The position numbers and the translations under genes were made by a program. Of a DNA stretch of 64,000 nt, positions 49,921 through 64,000 are shown in pieces. Origin of the DNA: Acanthacorydalis orientalis (Eukaryota; Arthropoda; Insecta; Megaloptera; Corydalidae). Location: positions 38,375,749 to 38,439,748 of the forward strand of contig CM068317.1 in the NCBI GenBank assembly GCA_034766995.1, written 5' to 3'. The notes beneath the pieces are model-generated. The model did no database searches and was not told where the DNA came from. It saw only the letters and a list, made by a program, of their open reading frames with translations. Each line of letters opens with the position of its first letter. Positions within the stretch are counted from its first letter, which is position 1.

Positions 49921-51000
49921 CATGTATTAAATGTATGTAATAACTTTTTATGTTTTTAATTGAAAATTTTGAACAGAATAAAAAATGTTTTAATATTATT
50001 AAGAACTACAGTTGTTTTAATATTTAGAATATAATAAATATTATTTCCAAATAAATATTGGCAAGTACATGAATCATGAATACAATAAAAATTAATACTG
50101 AGTCGAACATTTTTTAATAAAAAGTTTAAATATACCTTAATAACAATAAAAAAAAACACTCGAAAGTCTATTTCTATATAAAACAAACAACATACGAAAT
50201 TAATATAATTATAGAAAAAAAATTACCGAATAAAAATGGTAAACAATCTTAAATATATTTTTTTATGTTTCAGATATAGAAAATGAAGAATACACTTCTC
50301 AGTTGACCGCCATGTTGTAGAATAAAATATAAAGGTTTATTAAAATCGTTGTAATCTAATTTAATCAAAAGGTTCTCAAATGAAAGAGTGGGAATTAAAT
50401 TAATTAATAAGTAGTTTAAATGGGCGAATAGACCATTATCATGTTTTTAAACTTGGGATGAATCAAACTGAACATTTTTTTAATATTTTAATGAGTATAC
50501 ACGAACTAGGTTAAAAATGTTTAAAAATACATTAAACATCAAACTTTAATCAAAGCATATGATGGTTACAAAATCCAAACATGCCATGATTGATTTATTT
50601 TTATTTTTTTTTTCTTCTCTTTTAAAAAACATATATATTCTTACATATTTTCGCTGGATGCGTAACCGCTTTTAATACCATATAGGAGCTGTGCATATGA
50701 ACTAGTTCAACCTGAAGATTGTACACATTAACGGTGTCATCAACCTCGAATTTCGAGTAATGTTCAAAAATATGTTTGTGACTTAAGGGCCATATTTATA
50801 AAAACATTGCATTCTTTTCAATTTGATAAGATAAAACGAAACTATAAATCAAAAATCAATGAAATTAAACTAAATCCATTTAAATGTTGATTGTATATCG
50901 AACTGTAAATAATTCTTAATTTTTACATTATTTAAAGATATTATTTATTTGAACAACACACACTCCGATGACTTGCTAGTATATTTAACAGAAACACGGT
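48259..51000. other. Intergenic region with long TA arrays
   Basis: Holds complex TA arrays at about 49137-49322 (with GTATG interruptions), 49680-49729 and 49839-49921. No gene found. Confidence 0.55.
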
Positions 51001-51559
51001 TACGGGAGTGGAGTCGTGTTGTGTAACTAAAACAAATTATGATACGTACTATTGTGACGATTGCAGCTCAAACAAAACAAAAATAGTAGAAATAATGTCG
51101 ACGAAATGAGATAAATGGCATATTGATATATGTGGAGACGACATGCGATGCCGCAAGAGATGCAACCGGTGAAAAAGAAATTAGGACAGGTGGATGGCGA
51201 TCGGCACGATGACGATGATTATGACAATATAAAAGTATTCGCGACGAAAAAATTGTCGCCAGTTTAAAAAGTAACGCGATTTGGTATGCGCCGACAATAT
51301 TTGCCCGGCGTCGTTTGTAATAATAAATCTGAAGCGCACGCACTCATTAAAGCGTCTACCACGAGTTCGCACAATCGAGGAACACAAATTTCGGCGCCAC
51401 AGCGTAGTTGCACTTTCTTTCTCGCATAGCGGATTAATATAATATATTGCCAGATATAAATTTTACAGTTTCTAATGTAACATATTTTTAACACTGACCA
51501 TAAACAACAGTATTCGATTTATTATAAATAAATGTTTTAAATATTCGATCATTTAGTAT

Positions 51560-51729
51560 CGTGCCTGTTCAGATCGGATCGATGTGTGCGCGTTTTGCCA
51601 TTGAAATATTAGCGAAAATTTATGTTTAGATATAGACAAGTTAATAACATCGAAAGTGAGATTTATGGAGTGAAATGAAGAGTTGTTGATTGGGTCTTAT
51701 TGTAGTGATCGTCCCAGATTAGTGCGCAG
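51560..51729 (+). promoter_or_regulatory. Possible non-coding first exon and promoter region
   Basis: A stretch richer in CG than its surroundings (about 51000-51730) ends in a consensus donor, GCGCAG/GTGAGT, at 51730. An acceptor (TACTAATTACAG at 55820-55831) lies 52 bp before the start codon of the trypsin-like gene at 55884. The two could be joined as a 5' UTR. Inference from splice signals and composition only. Confidence 0.3.
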
Positions 51730-55883
<4,154 letters not shown>

Positions 55884-56690
55884 ATGATTCTAACGTTTAT
55901 GACGGATTTAAAAACTGGAATTGTTTGGTTAATAATATCATTGTTTGTCTGCTTCACGATTTTGATCGATGAAACTAAAGCAGCAACGAAAACTTCGGCA
56001 AGACGTACAGGTCGAAGTGGCGGTTATCCGAAATTTCCAGTCGCTGCATCTATGAATGACGCGCCCGTTTCGCCGTCATTGAAAACGGTATGCGGGATTC
56101 GAGATATAGATTTCGATCCGGGATTTCGAGGACCGAAAATTGTAGGCGGAATTGTACCACCGTATGGAGCGTACCCATGGCAGGTATTTATAAATTATAC
56201 TCATACATACGTAGTGTGGTCCAAAAGTATCCGACTTAATATAAGTGAGCTTAGAATAACAAATGTTTACTCGATATTTCTCTTTATTGCAATGCATTCT
56301 TTACATCTTCTATAAAACTATAAATATATTCAAAAGTTTTGTTCTCAGAATTATCTAAGAGATTGCTGTACTTTGCCCAAGCACAAACTTACGCTTCTAA
56401 GATCAGATTTTAATAAAAAAAAAATATAAAAAGTAATTACTGAAGATAGCTTTCAGCTAAGTATTCAGTCTCAGTGGTTACATACGCAAATAGTAGCTTT
56501 TGTTAAAAAACACTGTGTGAATCAGAGCGTTCAGTCGTGGACAGTCACCCTAAACAAGGGCTATCGTTTGTTTCATTTCTTTTGAATTTATTACTTCTTT
56601 TTGAGAAATTTGACTAATGCTCAATGTTCGATTATTCCAATTTTTCTAAACTTATTAACTGATACTTTGATAAGTCAGTTCTAAAGTGGT

Positions 56691-56775
<85 letters not shown>

Positions 56776-57315
56776 GCATACATATACATACAGGTGGAAA
56801 TAGCAGCATTTGATGAAGACAAAAAACGTTGGAATCACCATTGCGGAGGAGCTATTATAGGTGACGGACACTTAGTAGTGACTGCAGCACACTGTTTACA
56901 AGCTCCAGTGCGGGTAGATACATTGAGAGTTGTTGCTGGCGATCATGACCTCGAAGGGCATGATCAGTACGAGCAAATATTACATGTAGAAAACATGGTT
57001 GCCCATCCAGATTTCAGAAAAGGTGGGTGTTTGTAATTTAAACCTATTTGTTTCAAGGCATGAAAACCATATAAAACATTCAAATGATTGTCAGTACAAA
57101 TACATAATAATATTTATTTCTAATTTCATTTACTTTGATTTCGTCGAAAATAAATTGCAGGCCTGTATTTTTGTAAATAGTTTTGGATACTTCCAAATGT
57201 GTTTATAAATATACTATCTTTTACAGGCATTATATTATGTTGTTTTTTTTTTTAATAGTGCATCTCAGTTAAAAATAATCATGCACCAAAATATACATTA
57301 AAAAATTAATTTTGT

Positions 57316-57351
<36 letters not shown>

Positions 57352-57418
57352 ATACAATTTTTAGGAAAAAAGAAAAAAAATACAACTGTCTCTTAAAATT
57401 AAATAAACAAAGGAATTG

Positions 57419-57493
<75 letters not shown>

Positions 57494-58174
57494 CACAAAA
57501 TGTGTATTTTGAAAATAACCAAAATTTTAATTAAAAAATACATAATATCTATATTTTACCTTCGGACATTCTAAACAACGTTTGAATCCATTTTCTTGTT
57601 TTTCATCCTGGTCTTGAAAAAAAAATTACCAGTAAATTTTGTTCGTGGTTTAACATGCACTATATGACTTACAGATGGTCCGTACAGCAACGACATAGCA
57701 CTATTAAAGTTATCCGGTTTTTCATTCAATGGACATATAAGGTCAATATGTCTACCAGAATCCCGTAGTGTCCCACCACCTGGCACCAGATGCAGCGTTA
57801 CTGGATGGGGTGCACTTAAAGGTGACGAACTGAATAATATCGCGCGTCTTTTACATGTAGCTAGTGTACCAATAGTTGAATCTGAAGTATGCCGACGAGG
57901 AGACGTATATGGCGGTCGTCAACAGGCAATTCTGGACACAATGGTGTGTGCTGGTAGTTTAAGAGGCGGCACCGATGCTTGTGGCGGTGATTCTGGTGGT
58001 CCACTTGCTTGTGCTTCTCCAGATAAAACACGACCACATACGCTTGTGGGTCTTGTATCGTGGGGTGATGGATGTGCAAAAAGAAATAGACCAGGTGTAT
58101 ACACGCGTGTTGACGCTTTTGTCGACTGGATACGAAAAACCGCAAGAACATTAGGTGTTGATCCACCAAATTAG
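55884..58174 (+). CDS. Secreted trypsin-like S1A serine protease
   Basis: Three exons, 55884-56183, 56794-57022 and 57675-58174; 342 residues. A hydrophobic segment (about 13-30, IVWLIISLFVCFTILI) is a signal peptide or signal anchor. A short basic pro-region without a clip domain follows, then CGIRDIDFDPGFRGPK and activation at Lys before IVGG. Triad: His133 (TAAHC), Asp183 (SNDIALLKL), Ser283 (GGDSGGP). Asp six before Ser predicts cleavage after Arg/Lys. It is distinct from the gd-like cluster: different exon structure, canonical IVGG and trypsin-type pocket. Substrate unknown. Alternative in-frame start at 55899 (MTDLKTG). Confidence 0.92.
56695..56771. repeat. (TA)n tract at the 3' splice site of trypsin-like exon 2
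   Basis: A 77-bp TA run ending about 22 bp before the AG at 56792-56793. Intron 2 holds two more, at about 57319-57349 and 57420-57487. Confidence 0.95.
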
Positions 58175-58555
58175 AAATAAAATACTGCACGCACTGTTGA
58201 TTTGAATGTTCAATTTCATGTAGTGATAATTTCATACATGTGACGCTTAACTGTTCATGATTGGTGGAGACTCTTCACGACATAGTCGAACTATTTAATT
58301 GTGATATCATGTGTTTGTTTCATAACAGAATCAAATGCATTCATATGTCTTGTAAAATACCTAATTTTACACAAATGACAATAGAAGGAAGAAACAAGAA
58401 TAAATGTTGTATAAAATTCAAATAAAAAAGTAATTTCATCTATACATTAGAAATCTTAGAAAAGTGTACATTTAATTTATATTGAAATATATTGTAATTA
58501 TTTTGCAAATTAAATATATTAAAGTTTAAACAAATAACTGTTTTATTTATGTATA

Positions 58556-58626
<71 letters not shown>

Positions 58627-59930
58627 TACCTAAAAAAAATGAAGAAATAAAATTTTATTTTCATTGGTCAATACGAAAATGAAAGTATTCGTCACTATTA
58701 ATAAAAAGTAAAATAATTTAAAATTAAATGTTAAAATACTCCATTTTTATATTTCAATTACAATTTTAAGGTTAATTCAAACAAATCTAGCTGAAAAATA
58801 ATTATTCTGAATATAACTTTTATCAAATATTGACTTATCATTTTTTTTATAACATTTCTAAGCAAAAAGGTACTAAAAAAAGATTTGGTCAAAAATATGC
58901 TTTTATTCTATAAGACACAATGCAAGTTGAAAAAAATCGAGATTAGCGTACATAGGCAACCAAAGCACACGCGTGGATGCATTATACGTTTACAGAAATC
59001 AAAATTGAAGAGCAATAAAAAAAATATAGTTTTTATATATTTGCAAAATTTAAGTATATTTACAGTTACATAAAAATTAGTAACTGACACTTAAAATTGC
59101 TGTTGTATTCTATATTAATTCTATTTTACAAACAGTAAATTTCTTAAAAGTGTTTTAAAAATATTTTCATTAAATGCAAACAAAACTATATTTTCTTATC
59201 ACTGAATAAGATATTCTTCATAAATTCAACTACATACTTTTTATAAAAAAAATAAACAATATAGTGTTATTTGCATATTATCTTGAAAAAAAATCAAAAA
59301 AAATCTATGAATTTCAATAACATATTTAATAATGCACAATAATGAACTGATATTAACTTATGACTAAACAAAATCATTTTTTTTAAATAATTAAAAATAA
59401 ATAATTAAAAAAAATCAATACCAATTTTAATGCAAAACTTGATATTCTAATTTTACTAATAATCCTCATTTTTATCTAGTACTTTTTTTTAAATTCAAAC
59501 AATTTTATATGAAAAACAAATATCTATATTTAGCACAATTTCAACAAACATAAAAATAAAAACAAATAATAAAATAAATGAAGAAGACATAGTAAATCAT
59601 AAGTACATAATTATATCATTAATTAATGCAGATAATGAAGATGAAAGATTGACACTACTCACAAGGGTTTTATCAATTTTTTTCTAGATTATCTTACATA
59701 AAATTACAATTACTATAATGAAAAATTGTTAAATACCTATAAAAATCTTCTCACAGCTTTGCATGCATTTATTTAATTTCAATGCATATGGCTGAATGTA
59801 TGTTCGAATGTGAAGACAAAACTACAGTTAAAATAATAAATACTATCTTATTTTGTAAGTGCAATATATATTGGATTATATGACATTAAAAACAATGTTC
59901 AATAAAACGCTGTGAAATGTTTTTTTTACA
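58175..59930. other. Spacer between the trypsin-like gene and Ubc10
   Basis: AT-rich 3' regions of two convergent genes, with a (TA)n tract at about 58560-58627. Nothing else recognised. Confidence 0.55.
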
Positions 59931-60416
59931 CCGATTTATTAATTTTTACACGTTTATCGTTCGTTTTAGAGGATATTTTATTTCAGCGGAAGTCCATACA
60001 ATAACGCAAAGTCTTTCCATAAACTGAAATGATTTCGAAAGACAATTGTCGATTTAAACTGGAGCCCTGATCAGCGAAGGTCGACAAAGCAACTGAAGAC
60101 CGGTCCGACCGGAGTACCTGCTGACCACCGTAATTCAATCTAACGAGCTCCAGTAATCTCGACACGAAGGACATCAAGGGAAGGCTCGAATAAAGAATCG
60201 ACATAAAGTCTATCGAATCATCATCAATGTATTTGGCTCGATCATTTACAAGTGCGTTTTTTTACGCGGAGGCGCGCGCCGCGCCGCCGGTCGTGCAACG
60301 CGCCGTCTTGACGGGAGGACGGCTGGCGTGATTCGGTCTCCGGCAATACGCGGCGGCGGCGCGCATGTACCGGACTCTACGTCGCCCGGGCGAACCGGTC
60401 GACGGCGCTCCGAAAT
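59931..60416 (-). other. Probable 3' UTR of Ubc10, with a GC-rich block
   Basis: On the minus strand it follows the Ubc10 stop and reaches an AATAAA at about 59934-59939. The part nearest the stop (about 60260-60416) is strikingly GC-rich (GGCGCGCGCCGCGCCGCCGG), unlike anything else in the window. Confidence 0.5.
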
Positions 60417-61270
60417 TCAATCAGACGGTCTTTTCTCTCCGTGCTTCTTCGTAAAATCTTCAGCGTTCTTTGCAAACTTCTTACGATCTTTAAGGAATTC
60501 TTCTGCGAGATCAGCACGAAGTGGATGTTCAGGTTCTGGATCGTTAACAAGGGCTACGAGTGCCTGAATCACTACAACAAAAGTTATGAAATAATTTTAA
60601 ATATATACTCAATGTAAGTTACTAAACGTTTTAATAATACCTTGATCAGTTTTAGTCGCTGGCTTCCAATTTTCAGCACTAATAATTGGTAAACAAACTT
60701 GCCCTTTTTCATCAACATTCGGATGATAAATTTTTGTTTTAAAATTTATTTTCGGTGGTTTAAATGGGTATTCAGCAGGAAAATTTATTTCAATTTTAAA
60801 GGCACCTTTATTGTATGGAGGATTGTCCTGCGTAAGATTCTAGTTAGTAAGATAATCCTATTCTTGTACATAATTTTATACTTACAGGCACAATCAATCC
60901 CTGCCATGTTAAGATATTCTGCTCATCTACTTGTATGTCCCTGAATGATTTTAAACCAGATGAGCGTATATCTCCAAGTTCCTTAAAGGAAACAAAAAAA
61001 TATAAATATAATAATAAGGTAAAAATGTTATCGAAATTTCTAGAAACATCGATCATTTAGAGACCACTAAAACATCTTTAATCATAACCTTGAAGGCTAC
61101 AGATTATTAAAAACCTATTTGTAAACCATTGTAGGAAAAGTAATTGATTGTTTGAAATCTGATTAGTATTGTCACATGCTGCATTTTACCGTTATGGGGA
61201 AACTGAAAAGTCATGACGAATTTATTTAAAAATTACGACTCACCTTCTGTAGTCTCCTCGTAGCCGCCAT
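60417..61270 (-). CDS. Ubc10: Ubiquitin-conjugating enzyme E2 L3 (UbcH7) orthologue
   Basis: Minus-strand exons 61244-61270, 60886-60981, 60641-60827, 60417-60571; 154 residues, the length of human UBE2L3. It takes ubiquitin from E1 onto a cysteine and passes it to HECT and RBR (Parkin/HHARI-type) E3 ligases, in cytosol and nucleus. Visible: [18 protein letters not shown] at the N terminus, the [15 protein letters not shown] block, the [12 protein letters not shown] motif, [14 protein letters not shown] with the active-site Cys (about residue 86), and [17 protein letters not shown]. The first coding exon encodes only nine residues and has a consensus donor. Confidence 0.97.
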
Positions 61271-61982
61271 TATAATATAAATTGTCACTAAAAATTTTTG
61301 AATGATATAAAAACAAAAGAAATTTAAAATTATTACTGCATAAAGACGTACGAGAACGTTCTCAAAATACTGATATTTACGGTTTCCGATGGGAGACACG
61401 AATGTATATATAAAGTCGATGCCCACCCGTCAAGGTAGCATAACGTGTCACATTAGATATCTGAAATATCGACCGTTTAAGGTCTTGTTAATGTATACTT
61501 TATCCTACAAATGACGAATTAAGTGGGTTATTTAAAATAATTTTGTTAAAAAGCATATTAAAACACAAATAAGTAACTTTAATATCAATTCTGGGCTCAT
61601 GAAGCTCTAGCTATAAGAGGAATGAACGGAAAACGATTATATATACAAAAATCAAAAATGTATAATTTAAAAACTTTTTATTTCCAAATAATTTACATCA
61701 GTTCTAAATACTAAATGGTATGCTTGTCTTTCGACAAGCTCCTAAAAAGACTCGTGCAGCATCCATATAATACTCTAAAAAATATATTAAAAGAAAAACA
61801 TTCAATTTAAAATAAACATACGGCATATCTTACAGAAAAATTACAAAACTATACTGAAAAGCGTAAGAAAGATAAGCCGTAAACATTTCATCAAAAAATG
61901 TTTAGCAGACGTATAAAATGTCAATTTCTTTATCTAAATTCAATGTCCTTAAAAATCGTACTTCTCACTTAGTCACTAGATT

Positions 61983-63028
61983 TTAAAGTGCGAGCCATGG
62001 ATGATGCTTAAGAGATTCCTTAGATCGATCACCATAGTCATATGTCAATTCTTCTCCAGGCTTGATATCTTCTTTTGCAATGAGAACAAGATGTGGTACC
62101 CCAGATACAACAAGAGTTTTTGTTACAAGATTCCCATTTCTTGAATGATTAACAAGACGGCCAAAATGATCAGATTCTGGTGTTGCATCAACACTGAAAT
62201 TAGAAATTTATGTTCTTAAAATAAAATGTATCGAATAATTTATTTAGCCTAGTTATTTAGTGAGAGAAATGTATTATGAAGTTATTCCTTGAAGTATTAT
62301 GAAGTTATTCATTAGGTACTTACAGTTTAAATCGATAAAAGTGAAATTCATCTTATAATATTTAGTTCCTTAAATAACAATTTAAACATTAATTCTTACC
62401 AGTATTGATCCCCACGATGCCTAAAATAATACATATAACATCCGGCATTTCGATCGCGAGAATAAATAAGTTCTCTACGTCTAGCTTCTGTCATGTCTAT
62501 TAACTCTCCCCTGTATTCAACTACATAATCACCACGCCTGAACAGTCTCGTCGCAACTACACCTCTACCTTTTCCTTCAAACTCACAAACCTCAAAACAA
62601 AAATGTTGTTGCTTAAAAATATCGAATCTAAATCACAACACAATCAAACATACATCAAGACCGTCCTGAATTTTTAACCTAACTGCCTCTTCAAGACTCC
62701 TTTGTTTCTCCTCTTGAACGATTTTTTTAGTTTTTCTTACAGACCGCCTCACTGGAAAGAATTCTGTAAGTTTATGATTTGTTTCCACTGCAGCAGCTTT
62801 AACACCATTCTTCCTAAAAAATATAATAAAAAAAATTTTTAGTAACAATTATGAGCTTAATTTGAAATAAAATTAAAATGATACAAGTATACTAAATAAT
62901 TTAATAAGTATTTCCAATTTAAGCATTCAACTTCTACCTTTGTTTTCTTCGATCTACACTATGTGAAATAGCTGGCGCTGTGAACTTTCCTTTGACAATT
63001 ATTTCTTTTTCAGTAACACGGCAAGGTT
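61983..63028 (-). CDS. PR-Set7: Histone H4-K20 monomethyltransferase PR-Set7/KMT5A, 5' end unresolved
   Basis: Minus-strand exons 62938-63028, 62654-62813, 62400-62590, 61983-62193; phases agree. The first entry is in mid-codon (PCRVTEKEIIVKGKFTAPAI), so at least one upstream exon with the start codon remains unplaced between 63029 and 63590. The N-terminal part contains NHKLTEFFPVRRSVRK, matching the PCNA-binding degron of KMT5A. The SET domain follows: GKGRGVVATRLFRRGDYVVE, GCYMYYFRHRGDQYCVDAT, RLVNHSRNGN, GEELTYDYGDRSKESLKHHP, ending in LAL. The enzyme places H4K20me1, needed for chromosome condensation and cell-cycle progression. The family match is clear; only the 5' end is uncertain. 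Confidence 0.93.
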
Positions 63029-63593
63029 CTGAAAAATAAAAATAATTATAAATTTTAACTATATATTTAATAAGTATATAGTAAAATTGAATAAAAGGTA
63101 CCATTATAAACAAACAATTAATCACAGCATGTGATCTGCCTTTAACATAAAGATATTCACATAACTAAAAAACTTATAAACTGAATTCATATATTTTTTG
63201 ACTGATAGAAAAAATTCAGTATTCATCTCAATAATATACAAATAGTAATTATTAAAAATATCAATTGATTGTGTTTAGATAAAATTCATCTAATATATGA
63301 TTACATTCAATGTATATTTTATGCAAATAATAAATTTGATCCTGTAAAAATTGTTATAATTAACTTTCATACAATGGAATATTTATCGTTACAAATTTCT
63401 CATTTTAAAAGATATCTAGATATATTAAAAACAAACAAATGAAGTAGTCAGTATTTGACAATTAATTTATTATAATTTTAGAACTAAATTATTAGTATTT
63501 AGTTTTATGATCATATACAAATATTTTGTTTACTAAATTATCTTGAAAACAAACAAGAACAATGAGCTTTGATAATAGAGTAAATTGAAGTCT
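63029..63593. promoter_or_regulatory. Probable shared divergent promoter, PR-Set7 / SSNA1
   Basis: The 565 bp between the last placed PR-Set7 exon and the SSNA1 start codon must hold the PR-Set7 5' exon(s) and both promoters if the genes are head to head. AT-rich; no core element identified. Confidence 0.45.
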
Positions 63594-63957
63594 ATGAATG
63601 AAACAGAAGACAAATTACAAAATTATGGAGAGGAACTTGCGAAACATCTGTATAATATAAAAACAAGAAAATATCAGATTGACTCTTTAATTGAAGAACA
63701 TGAAAAACAACGTAAAGAATTACAGAATGAAATTGAACGAATGACTTATGCACTTTCCATGGTAATATGCTAATAAGAATTTTAAAATATCAAAACTAAT
63801 GAATAAATTATATGTATAGGTAAATGAAACAATTGCACGTGAAACTTTACTGAGTAACAGATATGACAAAGCAATAAACGAAGCTGAAAAAGAGTATAAT
63901 AGAATAATTAGTGCATCGAAAAACTTACTGAATACACTCAAGAAAAATATCGAGTAG
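63594..63957 (+). CDS. SSNA1: SSNA1 (NA14/DIP13) microtubule-associated coiled-coil protein
   Basis: Two exons, 63594-63761 and 63820-63957; 101 residues. The protein is one continuous coiled coil: MNETEDKLQNYGEELAKHLY, EEHEKQRKELQNEIERMT, VNETIARETLLSNRYDKAI, ISASKNLLNTLKK. These blocks match SSNA1, a small fibril-forming protein of centrosomes and basal bodies that nucleates and branches microtubules. The start is the first ATG after a stop; the apparent upstream extension begins with TTG. The acidic C-terminal tail of the vertebrate protein is absent. Transcribed away from PR-Set7. Confidence 0.9.
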
Positions 63958-64000
63958 AATACCACAATTTCAAACAAATTTTTACTGAAAAAAAGAACAA
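63958..64000. other. SSNA1 3' flank at the window end
   Basis: Non-coding 3' region; the window ends 43 bp after the stop. Confidence 0.6.

Noticed and set aside
51068..51494. Overlapping minus-strand ORFs of 68-91 codons
   Set aside because: Three overlapping frames with no domain; better explained by the CG-rich, stop-poor composition of a possible promoter region.
60328..60567. Plus-strand ORF of 79 codons
   Set aside because: It is antisense to the last exon and 3' UTR of Ubc10; the open frame follows from GC-rich sequence.

Overview
The window is AT-rich nuclear DNA from an insect. The evidence is spliced genes with GT-AG introns, an insect-type protease set (gastrulation-defective-like and Tequila-like), many (TA)n tracts and several mariner families. 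A hymenopteran is a reasonable guess from the overall character, but the sequence does not prove it. All exon models below were read by eye from ORFs, splice sites and reading phase.

Layout. 1-5012: an inverted array of 186-bp repeats with long palindromes, resembling a foldback element. A mariner (5014-5935) sits exactly at its right edge. 6222-26765: three tandem plus-strand genes for secreted S1A serine proteases of the gastrulation-defective (gd) type. Gene A lacks its N-terminal exons in this window; B and C are complete and carry an N-terminal GD_N-like domain. All three share intron positions and phases, so they are tandem duplicates. 29730-39067: a Tequila/neurotrypsin-type mosaic protease of 12 exons and about 1702 residues (three chitin-binding domains, a long low-complexity region, LDLa, PAN/apple, LDLa, SRCR, LDLa, SRCR, trypsin). 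39872-41681 (minus): CDC50/TMEM30 flippase subunit. 42591-43131 (minus): cytidine deaminase. 44700-48260: transposon relics (hairpin MITE, pogo/Tigger relic, broken ORF of unknown origin, second mariner). 55884-58174: a fifth S1A protease, trypsin-like. 60417-61270 (minus): UBE2L3/Ubc10 E2 enzyme. 61983-63028 (minus, 5' end unresolved): PR-Set7/KMT5A H4K20 methyltransferase. 63594-63957: SSNA1-like microtubule protein, divergent from PR-Set7.

The shared theme is secreted proteolysis: three gd-like enzymes, one Tequila and one trypsin-like enzyme lie within 52 kb. By family knowledge such enzymes act in extracellular cascades (dorsoventral patterning, immunity, matrix or gut function); that they act together here is inference. 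The housekeeping genes (CDC50, CDA, Ubc10, PR-Set7, SSNA1) show no functional link to the proteases. The rest is AT-rich intergenic and intronic DNA filled with microsatellites and small inverted-repeat elements.
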